Made by a program: the position numbers and the translations under genes. This document shows positions 1 through 7,837 of a DNA stretch of 10,266 bases, piece after piece. The notes below the pieces were generated by a model that saw only the letters and a list, made by a program, of their open reading frames with translations, did not search any database and was not told where the DNA came from. Positions within the stretch are counted from its first letter, which is position 1. Each line of letters begins with the position of its first letter. Source of the stretch: an uncultured Chitinophagaceae bacterium (GTDB lineage: Bacteria > Bacteroidota > Bacteroidia > Chitinophagales > Chitinophagaceae); the NCBI GenBank assembly GCA_946479005.1, contig CAMLEM010000036.1:1-10266 (forward strand). Reading direction: 5' to 3'.

Positions 1-1
1 T

Positions 2-499
2 CCCGCCGATATCGTGGCGAAACGGATCTTTCCCGTGGCAGATGATGCACATTGCCGCTTTGATGCCACGGCGAGGAGGTACAGGTATTTCATTTACCGG
101 GAAAAGGACCCCTTCCTGCAGGAAACTGCCTACTTTTTCCCCTATTCCCTCGACCTCGGGGTAATGAAGGAAGCCGCCGCAGTGGTGATGGAGTATACTG
201 ACTTCACCAGTTTTTCCAAAAGGAATACACAGGTGAAGACATTTCAATGCAGGATCACGGAAAGTGAATGGAACGTGGAAAATGAACTGCTCGTATATAG
301 TGTCACCGCCAACCGTTTTCTCCGCGGGATGGTCAGGGGACTGGTGGGAACGATGTTGAAACTTGGAAGGCGTAAAATGACCATCGATGAATTCCGAAGT
401 ATAATTACCAGCAGGGACTGTACCCGCGCTTCTTTTGCGGTCCCCGGTAAAGGTTTATTCCTTCAAAAAGTGGAACTTCCTTATTTACCGGCTGAATGA
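2..499 (+). CDS. truA: tRNA pseudouridine synthase A (TruA), 5'-truncated by window edge
   Basis: TruA converts uridines 38-40 in the anticodon arm of many tRNAs to pseudouridine in the cytoplasm. The frame is open from the first bases, so the GTG at base 14 is an internal Val codon and not the start; 165 residues plus the stop are visible. Seen: the strand RRYRYFIYR, the DFTSFSK segment, the C-terminal helix with NRFLRGMVRGLVGTML (from base 311), and a closing stretch ASFAVPGKGLFL followed by a KVELP strand. These are hallmarks of the TruA C-terminal domain. Family members are usually about 245-270 residues, so roughly 80-100 N-terminal residues, including the catalytic Asp in its R-T-D motif, lie upstream. 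It is a housekeeping gene and probably unrelated in function to the downstream set, from which it is separated by 144 bases. Confidence 0.96.
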   Translation, partial: PADIVAKRIFPVADDAHCRFDATARRYRYFIYREKDPFLQETAYFFPYSLDLGVMKEAAAVVMEYTDFTSFSKRNTQVKTFQCRITESEWNVENELLVYSVTANRFLRGMVRGLVGTMLKLGRRKMTIDEFRSIITSRDCTRASFAVPGKGLFLQKVELPYLPAE

Positions 500-643
500 T
501 CCGGCATTACGCTTTATATTTCGATTAAATTTAAGCTTACCGTAAAGTGGTATGCGTTACTCTCAATGAAAATCGTAATTTGCCGTCAAGCCACCTTTTG
601 ATGATAGTGTGAGATTGGATTACCAGTTATAAAACTATCTGCA
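500..643 (+). promoter_or_regulatory. Intergenic region, probable promoter and leader of the downstream gene set
   Basis: This is the only gap longer than 26 bases in the window, so it most likely carries the promoter for the genes starting at 644. I see no good match to the Bacteroidota consensus (TTTG near -33, TAnnTTTG near -7). The best partial candidates are TTTG at 597-600 with a poor TA element at 621, and TTTG at 579-582 with a poor TA element at 605. The last 20 bases before the ATG are A/T-rich with no Shine-Dalgarno sequence, as is usual in this phylum. A weak imperfect hairpin (535-541 with 549-555) lacks a T-tract. The assignment rests on position, not on a motif. Confidence 0.3.
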
Positions 644-3010
644 ATGAAAGGCAACCTTATCCTAATTGCTTTTGCCTTGTCGACCCAGCTCTGCTCCGCT
701 CAGAACTTCAGCGGCCTGCAGAATAAAAAACTGAATCGCGTTGATGACGTGAGTACGATCATCGAATCCCAGCTCGGATCACTGCTAGGTGGTCGGATCA
801 GCGGGGATATGGACAGTGTGATCATCACCTGGGATTCAGAAAAAATTCTCCGCGGCCGGGTCTATTTCAAAGAGTACCTCAACGGTTTTTTTACGGTTTC
901 CGTGATGAGCGCTTCGCGGCAAAAGCAAAATGAAGTGATCCCGTCGAAATTCAAACAGGCCGACAGCCCGGGTTTTGCAGAATTTACTTTGAATATGGCC
1001 GAGGAGGTGCCAAAGGGGACCTCTTTCGAGTCACCTTACCTCCGGTTCGATATTTCGAAAAAGCAGGACCAGTCGGGCAAAGTGGTTATTTATGCCCTGA
1101 ACAAGAACTGGAGGAACCAACTGGACCCGGAAAATGTGATCATAGAAGTGCCCCTGCAACCGGTAGGCAAGGCAGCCACACTGACCAATGTGCCGAAAGA
1201 TGCGACTCCGGGAAAGACAATAAAGTTTGATCCGAAGCTGTATTATTATAAAACGCCAAAGACCCGGATCGGCAGTACGATCGGCGGAGGCAATTATTTC
1301 AGGGAATTTATTTTAACGCCCATTGACATCTCCGGTACCTGGCTGAATACAGACGCGAATACTTCGGGGATCACTAAACTTATAGTGACCAATAATAACT
1401 CCATCCAGGGGTATGGAAGGTGTTCGCCACAGGATTGCGATTGGGGTAAGACGGGAATGTCGGCGATCAATGCGGATAATTACAGGGCAGTTTTTTCCTG
1501 GAGTTTCAAAACAACCACCCTTTCATTGAGGCACTCCGGCGGCCAGCTGCTGGTCACTGCGTATGATTCTTATAAGGATGGTCGTACACGAACCTCTAAT
1601 TACACATTCAAGAAGAACGTGACGATGGCATACGTAAAGCCGGCGATATATACGTTGAACGAAGTGAAGCTCCTTTACCCGACCGGCACAGGAACCGTGA
1701 ACCGAAATCCGCAGGGCCCTAATAAGGATATGCAGATCTACCTTCTCGACGGCTTGACCGCTGATGTAGACTTCGCCCGTCCCCAGGAGATCTCTAACAT
1801 CAATATCAATGTATTCGCGGATAAGAATATTCATTCCGGGGTTTATTATATCATACCTGCCGATTATCACCTGAAATGGGAGGCAAAGACGGAACCCGAA
1901 AAAGGATATGAATTTCGAATTCTTTATGGAAGCCAGGATGGTTCAGACCCGGAATCAACCACAGATGCGCCGGTGAGAATGTCGGCCAGCCTTACTGCAG
2001 GTATCAGTTCCCGTGAGAGGAATTTTGTGAAGGAATTACTGAGATCCGCGATGCCGGATTTCAAGGAGGTGCGTTACCTGCCATTGCGGGAAAACCCACA
2101 GTTCACTTTCCAGAACACCCTGGGCGCCCAGTACAATATCCCTCCGGAGAAGATCACGGTGGAAACCAGCACGGACCTGAACAATGATATCAAGGTGGCC
2201 TGGCAAACCGATGCAGACACCAAGGAATTCATAGAAACCGCGCTAACTTCCCGGGAAGGGATCTCAGCTTCGGTGATCCTGAAGCCCGAAGACGAGGGGA
2301 TTCTCGACCAGCTGATCCCGGCATCCATCAATCTTGCCGACACCCGCACGCTGGGAAAGATGAATCTGGAGCCGATGGCCTGGCGTACCCGGAACTGGAG
2401 AAATACAACACCCTACCCCCTGAAGCTTCGCTATCTCCACGTTTTGAAAAAAGCCATTGGAGGTTCAAAGCCCATTATTTATTCCTGGTCGATGAACGAA
2501 CAGGTGGTTCCCGCCCAGGCGCAGGTTAAATTCGATCACACAAGGATCCCCACCTGGCTTGATACCGACATTTCAGCAGTGATGTGGCTGGAATACGATG
2601 TGGAAGATTGCCGCGATTGCGATCAGCGGGTGATGGACGCGGTGACCGACGCTGTTTTCAAAACAAAAACACAATATGTAAAGATCACAATACCACCCGC
2701 GGTGTTTGATACTTTGAATGCCTCGTATTTCCTGGTCACCATCAGGAGTTTGCAGGTTGATCCGAAAGGAGAACAGCTGAAAGAGTTGTCATCCATCAAA
2801 GTATTGAACGAAATGAGTAAAGACTTTACCACCGGGCCTTTGTTCATTCCATCAGGAGGTACCATTGATTATGAGTTCAGGATCACAGTAGCCACCAGGG
2901 ACGGAGACTTTTACACTGCCAGTGATTGGGTCCGTTCATCCGAAGCCGAATTATTATTAGGCAAAACCAAAATGAAGGAGATGTTCCAGGGGATCATACC
3001 CGGGCTCTAA
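644..3010 (+). CDS. Secreted multidomain protein: N-terminal extension with CxPxDCDWG domain plus family module
   Basis: No named family recognised for the whole 788-residue protein. Residues 1-19 form a signal peptide, with cleavage likely between Ala19 and Gln20; there is no lipobox, so it is predicted soluble in the periplasm or exported further. Residues about 21-225 are beta-rich and unassigned. Residues 228-324 (bases 1325-1615) form a compact domain starting ISGTWLNTD, with GITK and then C260-SPQD-C265-DWG, a motif I recall from small beta-barrel-like domains in diverse bacteria. From about 385 onward it resembles the four paralogues downstream: YYIIP (401-405), a YEFRILYGS strand (422-430), a segment at 517-545 ending GISASVIL, and a C-terminal module ending in a Tyr-rich hairpin around 742-762 (YEFRITVATRDG, then SDW). 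A CxxC pair lies at 656/659. The ATG gives an intact signal peptide. It leads the operon; the next gene starts 13 bases after its stop. Confidence 0.88.
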   Translation: MKGNLILIAFALSTQLCSAQNFSGLQNKKLNRVDDVSTIIESQLGSLLGGRISGDMDSVIITWDSEKILRGRVYFKEYLNGFFTVSVMSASRQKQNEVIPSKFKQADSPGFAEFTLNMAEEVPKGTSFESPYLRFDISKKQDQSGKVVIYALNKNWRNQLDPENVIIEVPLQPVGKAATLTNVPKDATPGKTIKFDPKLYYYKTPKTRIGSTIGGGNYFREFILTPIDISGTWLNTDANTSGITKLIVTNNNSIQGYGRCSPQDCDWGKTGMSAINADNYRAVFSWSFKTTTLSLRHSGGQLLVTAYDSYKDGRTRTSNYTFKKNVTMAYVKPAIYTLNEVKLLYPTGTGTVNRNPQGPNKDMQIYLLDGLTADVDFARPQEISNININVFADKNIHSGVYYIIPADYHLKWEAKTEPEKGYEFRILYGSQDGSDPESTTDAPVRMSASLTAGISSRERNFVKELLRSAMPDFKEVRYLPLRENPQFTFQNTLGAQYNIPPEKITVETSTDLNNDIKVAWQTDADTKEFIETALTSREGISASVILKPEDEGILDQLIPASINLADTRTLGKMNLEPMAWRTRNWRNTTPYPLKLRYLHVLKKAIGGSKPIIYSWSMNEQVVPAQAQVKFDHTRIPTWLDTDISAVMWLEYDVEDCRDCDQRVMDAVTDAVFKTKTQYVKITIPPAVFDTLNASYFLVTIRSLQVDPKGEQLKELSSIKVLNEMSKDFTTGPLFIPSGGTIDYEFRITVATRDGDFYTASDWVRSSEAELLLGKTKMKEMFQGIIPGL

Positions 3011-3023
3011 ACATCTTCAAAAT

Positions 3024-4034
3024 ATGGCTGCTCATTACAGGTATATGACCATACTGGCTGTTTGCATTTTCGCCCTGGGTGCGGCGAAAGCGCAGCCATC
3101 GCTTGCCCTTTCTGAAAAGGTGGAAGGCATTGCTGTGTACCGGGATACGAAGAAACCGAGTTTATATTATTATATGCCCTTTGATTATAAACTGGTGACA
3201 GATCCCAGGGGGAAGCCTGAGTTTTCACTGGTGCAAATGCGATATACGGGCACCCGGGCAACGGATGACGCGGGATTGATACGTTATCATAACCTGATCC
3301 AGTTCAGGGTAGCTGTGGATCCCGCACAGAACCAGAAACTGGCTTCCCTCAAAACGGAATTGAAGAAAAAAGTGCCCTCGCTGGAATTAAGGCCGCTGCC
3401 GGTTCGAAAATTTTCTTCCATCCTGGTTTTTGCGGGAACCCGGGATACTTTGATAATGGACGACAGTCTCCGGATCCTGAAGGCCAGTTCCGATGTGCTT
3501 GATGAGAATGCCGGTGCGAATAATAGTTACTGGACGGACAGGACGATCACTTTACGACTGGCCAATGAGGATGCGCAGATCATAGAAGCGGCGCTGATGA
3601 ATAAAAGTTCAGCGATGAGCTTCTCCTATGCCATCTACACCATTTTCAGCGAAAAGGCGCCTAATGACATCGAGGTTTTGGGAAACTCGAAGATCCGGAA
3701 GAAGGTGCAGGATTATTTTAACGATGAGATCAGGAACCAGCACGACAGTGCGTTAAAAGTGACCCTGGTCAAGGCCGATGCCATCAATCTCGACCCGGAC
3801 CCTTCGGCCTGGGAAGGGATCATTCAGAAATTCGATATCAATGAGAAATTACCGGCAAAGTATCCTTTGTTCGACGTTTATTGTTATGATTTCAATAACG
3901 ACCTGCGCGCCGATCTCTTCGCGAAAAAGATCGAAATAAAAGCCACCAGTGTAAACGGTGCGGAGATCAGTACAAACTTTACGTTCAAAGCCAGCCAGCC
4001 GGACCGGTACAGCAAGAGCATCCGTATGCCGTGA
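3024..4034 (+). CDS. Secreted paralogue, C-terminus lost by apparent -1 frameshift
   Basis: The open frame encodes 336 residues. A signal peptide ends near Ala23-Gln24 (AKAQ). An in-frame ATG at 3045 would shorten but keep it, so the exact start is uncertain. Family features: LYYYMP (47-52), a PEFSLVQMRY strand (65-74), the helix LASLKTELKKKVPSLELRPLP (as two blocks, 106-116 and 117-126), a strand-helix-strand segment ITLRLAN...AQIIEAALMN...MSFSYAIY at 175-205, and the start of the C-terminal beta module at about 281. The frame then stops at 4032-4034 in mid-module. The missing part of the module is present at 4025-4195 in another frame. It is the shortest family member and lacks the central helical region and KLT[ED] helix of its longer neighbours. 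It sits between two paralogues with gaps of 13 and, after its tail, 18 bases. Function unknown. Confidence 0.8.
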   Translation: MAAHYRYMTILAVCIFALGAAKAQPSLALSEKVEGIAVYRDTKKPSLYYYMPFDYKLVTDPRGKPEFSLVQMRYTGTRATDDAGLIRYHNLIQFRVAVDPAQNQKLASLKTELKKKVPSLELRPLPVRKFSSILVFAGTRDTLIMDDSLRILKASSDVLDENAGANNSYWTDRTITLRLANEDAQIIEAALMNKSSAMSFSYAIYTIFSEKAPNDIEVLGNSKIRKKVQDYFNDEIRNQHDSALKVTLVKADAINLDPDPSAWEGIIQKFDINEKLPAKYPLFDVYCYDFNNDLRADLFAKKIEIKATSVNGAEISTNFTFKASQPDRYSKSIRMP

Positions 4035-4195
4035 AGTTCGACCGGCCTTTTTATTACCGGGTCACAGAGATCAATGTGGATGGTGAAGCGACGAGCACGG
4101 ACTGGATGGAGAAAAAAGAGTGGAGCGAGATCCTTGATATCACATCCACGCCGGATAAGGTGGTAAGGCCAATCTTAGAACCAGACGATCAATAA
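4025..4195 (+). pseudogene. Displaced C-terminal tail of the preceding paralogue (-1 frame)
   Basis: Reading on from Arg334 (CGT, 4023-4025) but moved back by one base gives 56 further residues, Y-A-V-K-F-D-R-P and then FYYRVTEINVDG, TSTDW and so on to a TAA at 4193-4195. That stop lies 18 bases before the next gene, matching the spacing between the other genes. The FYYRV...DG...S.DW hairpin matches the C-terminal hairpin of the paralogues, for example YEFRI...RDG...SDW in the 788-residue protein. The restored protein would have 390 residues. One base lost in a CGTTAT sequence would explain the break. I see no slippery heptamer at the site, so programmed frameshifting is less likely than mutation or a sequence error. 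Confidence 0.75.
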
Positions 4196-4213
4196 AGCCC
4201 AAAAAATAACCAT

Positions 4214-6088
4214 ATGCCAAAACCATTCAAAAGTCTTTGTATCCTGTTCGTCCTCCTGGGAAATTTAAACCTGCAGGCGCAGGTGAAATATGATGAGGGA
4301 GCCGCCTATATCGGTGGCGTTACCCTGCTGGCCGACCGGCAGGTGCCAACCGATTATTATTATCTCCCCCAGTATCCCAGCCTTTCCCGGAAGGCAGACG
4401 GCACGTATGAGTTTCTCTGCATTAAATACATTGGAGAGAAAGTGGAGAATAGCGGTGGCCTTTTTCACGCGCTGGTGGATTTCAGAATACCGGATACACT
4501 TTTGCAATCTGTAGAAAAAGAACTCAAAAAAGTTGTTCCCGGCGCGAGGATCGCGGGCCCCGTGCGGCTGATGCAACCGAAGAAGGATGATCCGGAGAAT
4601 GTTACGCCCAGCTTTGACATTGTTTCGGGTGTGTTATCCAACAGGGAAGGGGCGGATGCAATGACCCGTTCGGTAGTTACATCGGGGTTCGCGCCCCTGG
4701 ACCCGGGTTCTAAGGCGGCTGTCGCTTCATTGCTTACCCCTTCGGGAGCAACCTTATTGTGGAATTCATTCACCGGACCCACTTCTGATGTATCCATTGC
4801 CATTCACGCGTATTACGAAGCCGCGGTAAAAGCCTATAATGCCGTGGTGCAGGCAGATATGAGTGTGATCTACCAGCACTTCAGCCAGATCACCAACCAG
4901 CAGCAGGGTTATTCGAAAAAGCAGGTGCGCCAGGTGGTAGATGAGCTGACCAAGAACGGCAGCATCAAGGTGGAAGTGTTCGACCGGTCTGCAGGCCTGG
5001 GCGTGAAAACCAGTGATATGGATGGGATACTGAACATCGTTACCACGAAGCTCACGGAAATAATGTTTGATACAAAGACGGGCTGGTCGAAGGAGCCGGA
5101 ACGGGTTGACCCCAATCTCGGGTTTGTCGATAAGGGAATGCAGGAGAAAACAGGCGTGATCGCCGATATCGCTGACGGGATGGCCGAGGTGATGGGCTCA
5201 CTTCCCATCCTGGGTTGGTTTTCGCCCAAGCGCGACAGGAATCTAAATCCCCAATACAAAACCGACAACCAGTATATCCTGAAAGATGTAAAGGATGTCC
5301 GCACCAATAAATTTTACCTCAACCTGAGCAAATCAACCACTATCAAGGTTCCTTTCCATACGGCAGGGAACCTCGGTGGTTTATTTACCACGCTGGGCGG
5401 CGATGAACGCTATTTCCGGATCGTGAATATGGACGACCCCAGTTTCCAGCGCCGCTCCATCAATTTCCAGATAGATGGGGAGTTCGTGGATGCCTTTGAT
5501 GACATCATCAATTTCGTGACGGTCAATTTCAGGAAAAAATATGGCGGCGATCACGAAGATGTGACCAGCCAGGTGATCATCAATGGCGCGGATCTTAAGA
5601 AAGGGATTGCCTTAAAGGAGATCTCCTATCCCCGCCTTGGCATTCCCACGGCTGACTGGCTGGATTATGAATACCAGCTATTGTGGAGCTTCAAGGGTAG
5701 CTCGAAAGTTGTCCGCTATCCTGCCGATGAAAAGAAATGGATCACCAGCGCGGATCCGGCGGTTTCATTGATCCCGCCATTGAGCAAGGAATACATCGAA
5801 CTGGATGGCGACCGTTTATTATTCACTAAAGACAGCATTGCCTCCGTGAATGTAAGTTTCGCCAGTACGCAGGGAGGGCAGAAAAAAGTCGTCCGCAATG
5901 TCATCCTTCGGGCGAATGATCCCAGTTCCACCTCGAAGATCACGGTGTATCACGACCCCGGCACACAGGTGGTCTATCAACCATCCTGGTATCATCCCAC
6001 GAAGGGACAGGCCAGGATCGCCCTGGCACTCTTAACCTCCAATTATCTGTACCTGGCGCCTCCCGCACAGGATAAGTTTGTAAAATAA
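4214..6088 (+). CDS. Secreted paralogue, 624 residues, with two C-terminal beta modules
   Basis: Family not recognised by name. The signal peptide is residues 1-22, with likely cleavage LQA|Q. Following it are DYYYLP (47-52), a YEFLCIKY strand (65-72), GGLFHALVDF (81-90), a helix into VPGARIAGPV (108-117), VTSGFAPLDPG (155-165), and a strand and helix ending TSDVSIAIHAY (190-200). Residues about 200-290 are helical, with KLTEIMF at 279-285. A variable stretch, 317-336, is hydrophobic and Gly-containing (ADIADGM...SLPILGWF). The second half has YFRIVNMDDPSFQRRSI (400-416) followed by two beta modules, about 435-509 (ending YEYQLLWSFKG and KKW) and about 544-598. It aligns by eye along its length with the next protein (578 residues) and with the 8574 protein. 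Gaps to the neighbours are 18 bases upstream and 12 downstream. A structural or binding role seems likelier than enzymatic, as no catalytic motif stands out. Confidence 0.88.
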   Translation: MPKPFKSLCILFVLLGNLNLQAQVKYDEGAAYIGGVTLLADRQVPTDYYYLPQYPSLSRKADGTYEFLCIKYIGEKVENSGGLFHALVDFRIPDTLLQSVEKELKKVVPGARIAGPVRLMQPKKDDPENVTPSFDIVSGVLSNREGADAMTRSVVTSGFAPLDPGSKAAVASLLTPSGATLLWNSFTGPTSDVSIAIHAYYEAAVKAYNAVVQADMSVIYQHFSQITNQQQGYSKKQVRQVVDELTKNGSIKVEVFDRSAGLGVKTSDMDGILNIVTTKLTEIMFDTKTGWSKEPERVDPNLGFVDKGMQEKTGVIADIADGMAEVMGSLPILGWFSPKRDRNLNPQYKTDNQYILKDVKDVRTNKFYLNLSKSTTIKVPFHTAGNLGGLFTTLGGDERYFRIVNMDDPSFQRRSINFQIDGEFVDAFDDIINFVTVNFRKKYGGDHEDVTSQVIINGADLKKGIALKEISYPRLGIPTADWLDYEYQLLWSFKGSSKVVRYPADEKKWITSADPAVSLIPPLSKEYIELDGDRLLFTKDSIASVNVSFASTQGGQKKVVRNVILRANDPSSTSKITVYHDPGTQVVYQPSWYHPTKGQARIALALLTSNYLYLAPPAQDKFVK

Positions 6089-6100
6089 TAAATGCCATAG

Positions 6101-7837
6101 ATGACCCGCGCCAGAACCATATTGTTCATTTTCACCTTTATCGGATGCTTCAATGTTTCATCACAACAGATCGCCATTGACCGGGGTGTGAGGGTGGAAG
6201 GCCTTTGGTGTTTTCCCCTTGTCACAGACAGCCTGCAGTACCTCTATCTGCCGGATAAATCAACCCTTGCGCTCGACGAAAGGAAGAATCCTAATTTTTC
6301 ATTTATCCGTTATGTTTCGATCAGTGACAGCGGCCGGGCAAGCGATCGAACGATCAGCAAGGCTGCCGGAGGAGCGGTCCTTCATTTCCTGGTGACCTAT
6401 GACACGGATGAGAATAAAGTGAAAGCAGCTGAAGCCAGGCTGCGGGAGTTGAAGAACAATGATGAAGTGATCCTGCGGGGTCCTGTCATTTTCAAGGAAG
6501 GCCGGTTCGCCCTGGTCTCTTCCATTCTCAACCCGGCCAATGGTAAGATGGAAAAAAGACTGATGTCAATGGGAGCCGCTCCTGTTTTGCAGGGCAGCCG
6601 TATCGCTTTATCCTTCGAGATGGACCCTGAAATGTCAACGCTCCTGCTGGAAAGCCTGAAAATGTCCACACCGGATGTCTCCATTGTATTTGATCTCGTA
6701 TTCTCGGGTCTGACGGATGCCTACAATGCGAAGCTGACGATCGACTGGACGGAGGTTAACAAGTATGAGAAGATCGGCGGTGGAGTGACCGTTTACTTCG
6801 TTAGCGCCGACCTCGAGAAGATTTACGAGGAATTGAGAAGGACACAGGCCGTTCACCTGGAATCTGCCGGGAACGATGAGAATATGGAAAATCTCGTCAA
6901 TACCGCCTACGCGAAGCTTACTGATATGCTTTTCCGCAGAGTGGAACCGGAGCAGGTACCGGCCTCTGACCAGGGAGGACTGGCAGGTTTGCTCGGCGGA
7001 TTGTTCAGTAATAATGGGAACGGGGCTTTTTCAAGTGGTAAGACCTATGGTTTTGGGGCCCATTTCGGTTATAAAAGAAAGGATATAAAAACTTCGGGCT
7101 CCAGTGTGCTCACCTTCAACAGCCGTACCAGTGTTGACAGGCATCATTACATCACTTTCAATATCGGTGATATCCATAAGAAATACGGGAACAATACGGC
7201 CTATTTCAAATCCGTGGACCTGGATGACCCCGATTTTCAGAAAAGGGACATCTATGTTGGAGTGGATGGGGCCCTGTTACCGGAATTTGATAAAATGATC
7301 AATAATATCACGGTAACGCTCCGGAAGCAACACCAGAATGGTTCTACTACACTGAAAGAAGTGAACATCGTGAAGAACTCCGTGGCCGAGCCCCGTGCTA
7401 TCGCGATGAGCTATGGCTCGGTTGGCGATACGAACAGGCTGGCCTGGTTGAACTATGATTACCGCACTCAATACAATTTCAAGGGTGGTAAGAGCTATCA
7501 GTCTGATTGGGCCACCCAGAATGCTTCGATGATCAACCTGTTTGCGCCTTATGAACGGCGAGTAGTGCGGCTGGAAGCTGACAGGGAAACCCTCGTGGCC
7601 AATAATGTCCGGGCGACCACCGTGCGGATCGAGTTCCCTTTTTTCGGCGAAAAGAAAATTATGGAAATGACTGTAAGGCCCGATGATGATCTTTCAAAAA
7701 AAGAATTTGAGATCACCCTGCCTGCCGGCCAGTATAAATATAATTACCTGATCCGGTGGCGGATGAAGGATGGCACGGAGAAGACCTCTGCCGGTGAAGA
7801 TGATACGGAGATACTTTTTATAGATATTTTCAAGTGA
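6101..7837 (+). CDS. Secreted paralogue, 578 residues, with two C-terminal beta modules
   Basis: No named family recognised. The N-terminal hydrophobic stretch (about 5-20) is a signal peptide with likely cleavage at Ser21|Gln22. Features in order: YLYLP (47-51), PNFSFIRY (64-71), GGAVLHFLVTY (90-100), ILRGPVIF (124-131), a MSMGAAPVLQG segment at 155-165 equivalent to VTSGxAP in its neighbours, TPDVSIVFDL (190-199), YNAKLTIDW (208-216), KLTDMLF (272-278), then a Gly-rich low-complexity insert, 291-312 (GGLAGLLGGLF...NGNG). The second half has YFKSVDLDDPDFQKRDI (368-384), then module one at about 402-470 (ending NYDYRTQYNFKGG and SDW) and module two at about 506-563 (ending YKYNYLIRWRMKDG). 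The stop TGA overlaps the GTG start of the next gene by 4 bases. An upstream ATG at 6092 hits a stop after two codons, so 6101 is the start. Confidence 0.88.
   Translation: MTRARTILFIFTFIGCFNVSSQQIAIDRGVRVEGLWCFPLVTDSLQYLYLPDKSTLALDERKNPNFSFIRYVSISDSGRASDRTISKAAGGAVLHFLVTYDTDENKVKAAEARLRELKNNDEVILRGPVIFKEGRFALVSSILNPANGKMEKRLMSMGAAPVLQGSRIALSFEMDPEMSTLLLESLKMSTPDVSIVFDLVFSGLTDAYNAKLTIDWTEVNKYEKIGGGVTVYFVSADLEKIYEELRRTQAVHLESAGNDENMENLVNTAYAKLTDMLFRRVEPEQVPASDQGGLAGLLGGLFSNNGNGAFSSGKTYGFGAHFGYKRKDIKTSGSSVLTFNSRTSVDRHHYITFNIGDIHKKYGNNTAYFKSVDLDDPDFQKRDIYVGVDGALLPEFDKMINNITVTLRKQHQNGSTTLKEVNIVKNSVAEPRAIAMSYGSVGDTNRLAWLNYDYRTQYNFKGGKSYQSDWATQNASMINLFAPYERRVVRLEADRETLVANNVRATTVRIEFPFFGEKKIMEMTVRPDDDLSKKEFEITLPAGQYKYNYLIRWRMKDGTEKTSAGEDDTEILFIDIFK
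7834..7837 (+). promoter_or_regulatory. GTGA stop-start overlap (translational coupling)
   Basis: The last codon-stop junction of the 578-residue protein (AAG TGA) contains the GTG start of the hydrolase-like gene, a 4-base GTGA overlap. Such overlaps usually couple translation by termination-reinitiation, which suggests the two products are needed together. There is no Shine-Dalgarno-like sequence just upstream. Confidence 0.6.

Noticed and set aside
14..16. GTG as the start of the first gene
   Set aside because: The frame is open upstream to the window edge and the residues there (PADIV) fit TruA, whose N-terminal catalytic part would be missing if this were the start.
535..555. Hairpin after truA as an intrinsic terminator
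   Set aside because: The stem is about six pairs with a T-T mismatch, and no T-run follows.
1240..1254. Recurring TATTATTAT tracts (also near 3166, 4353 and 8766) as DNA repeats
   Set aside because: Most encode the Tyr runs of the shared YYY-x-P signature, so they reflect protein similarity, not a nucleotide repeat element.
4020..4034. Programmed -1 ribosomal frameshift
   Set aside because: No X-XXY-YYZ slippery heptamer or obvious stem follows; a single lost base is simpler. Not fully excluded.
4909..5307. Long minus-strand open frame (132 codons), and similar ones at 1523-1870, 4465-4803 and 9081-9371
   Set aside because: Each is antisense to a well-supported gene, with Ser/Thr/Arg-rich low-quality protein and no recognisable domain; they are shadows of the + strand genes.
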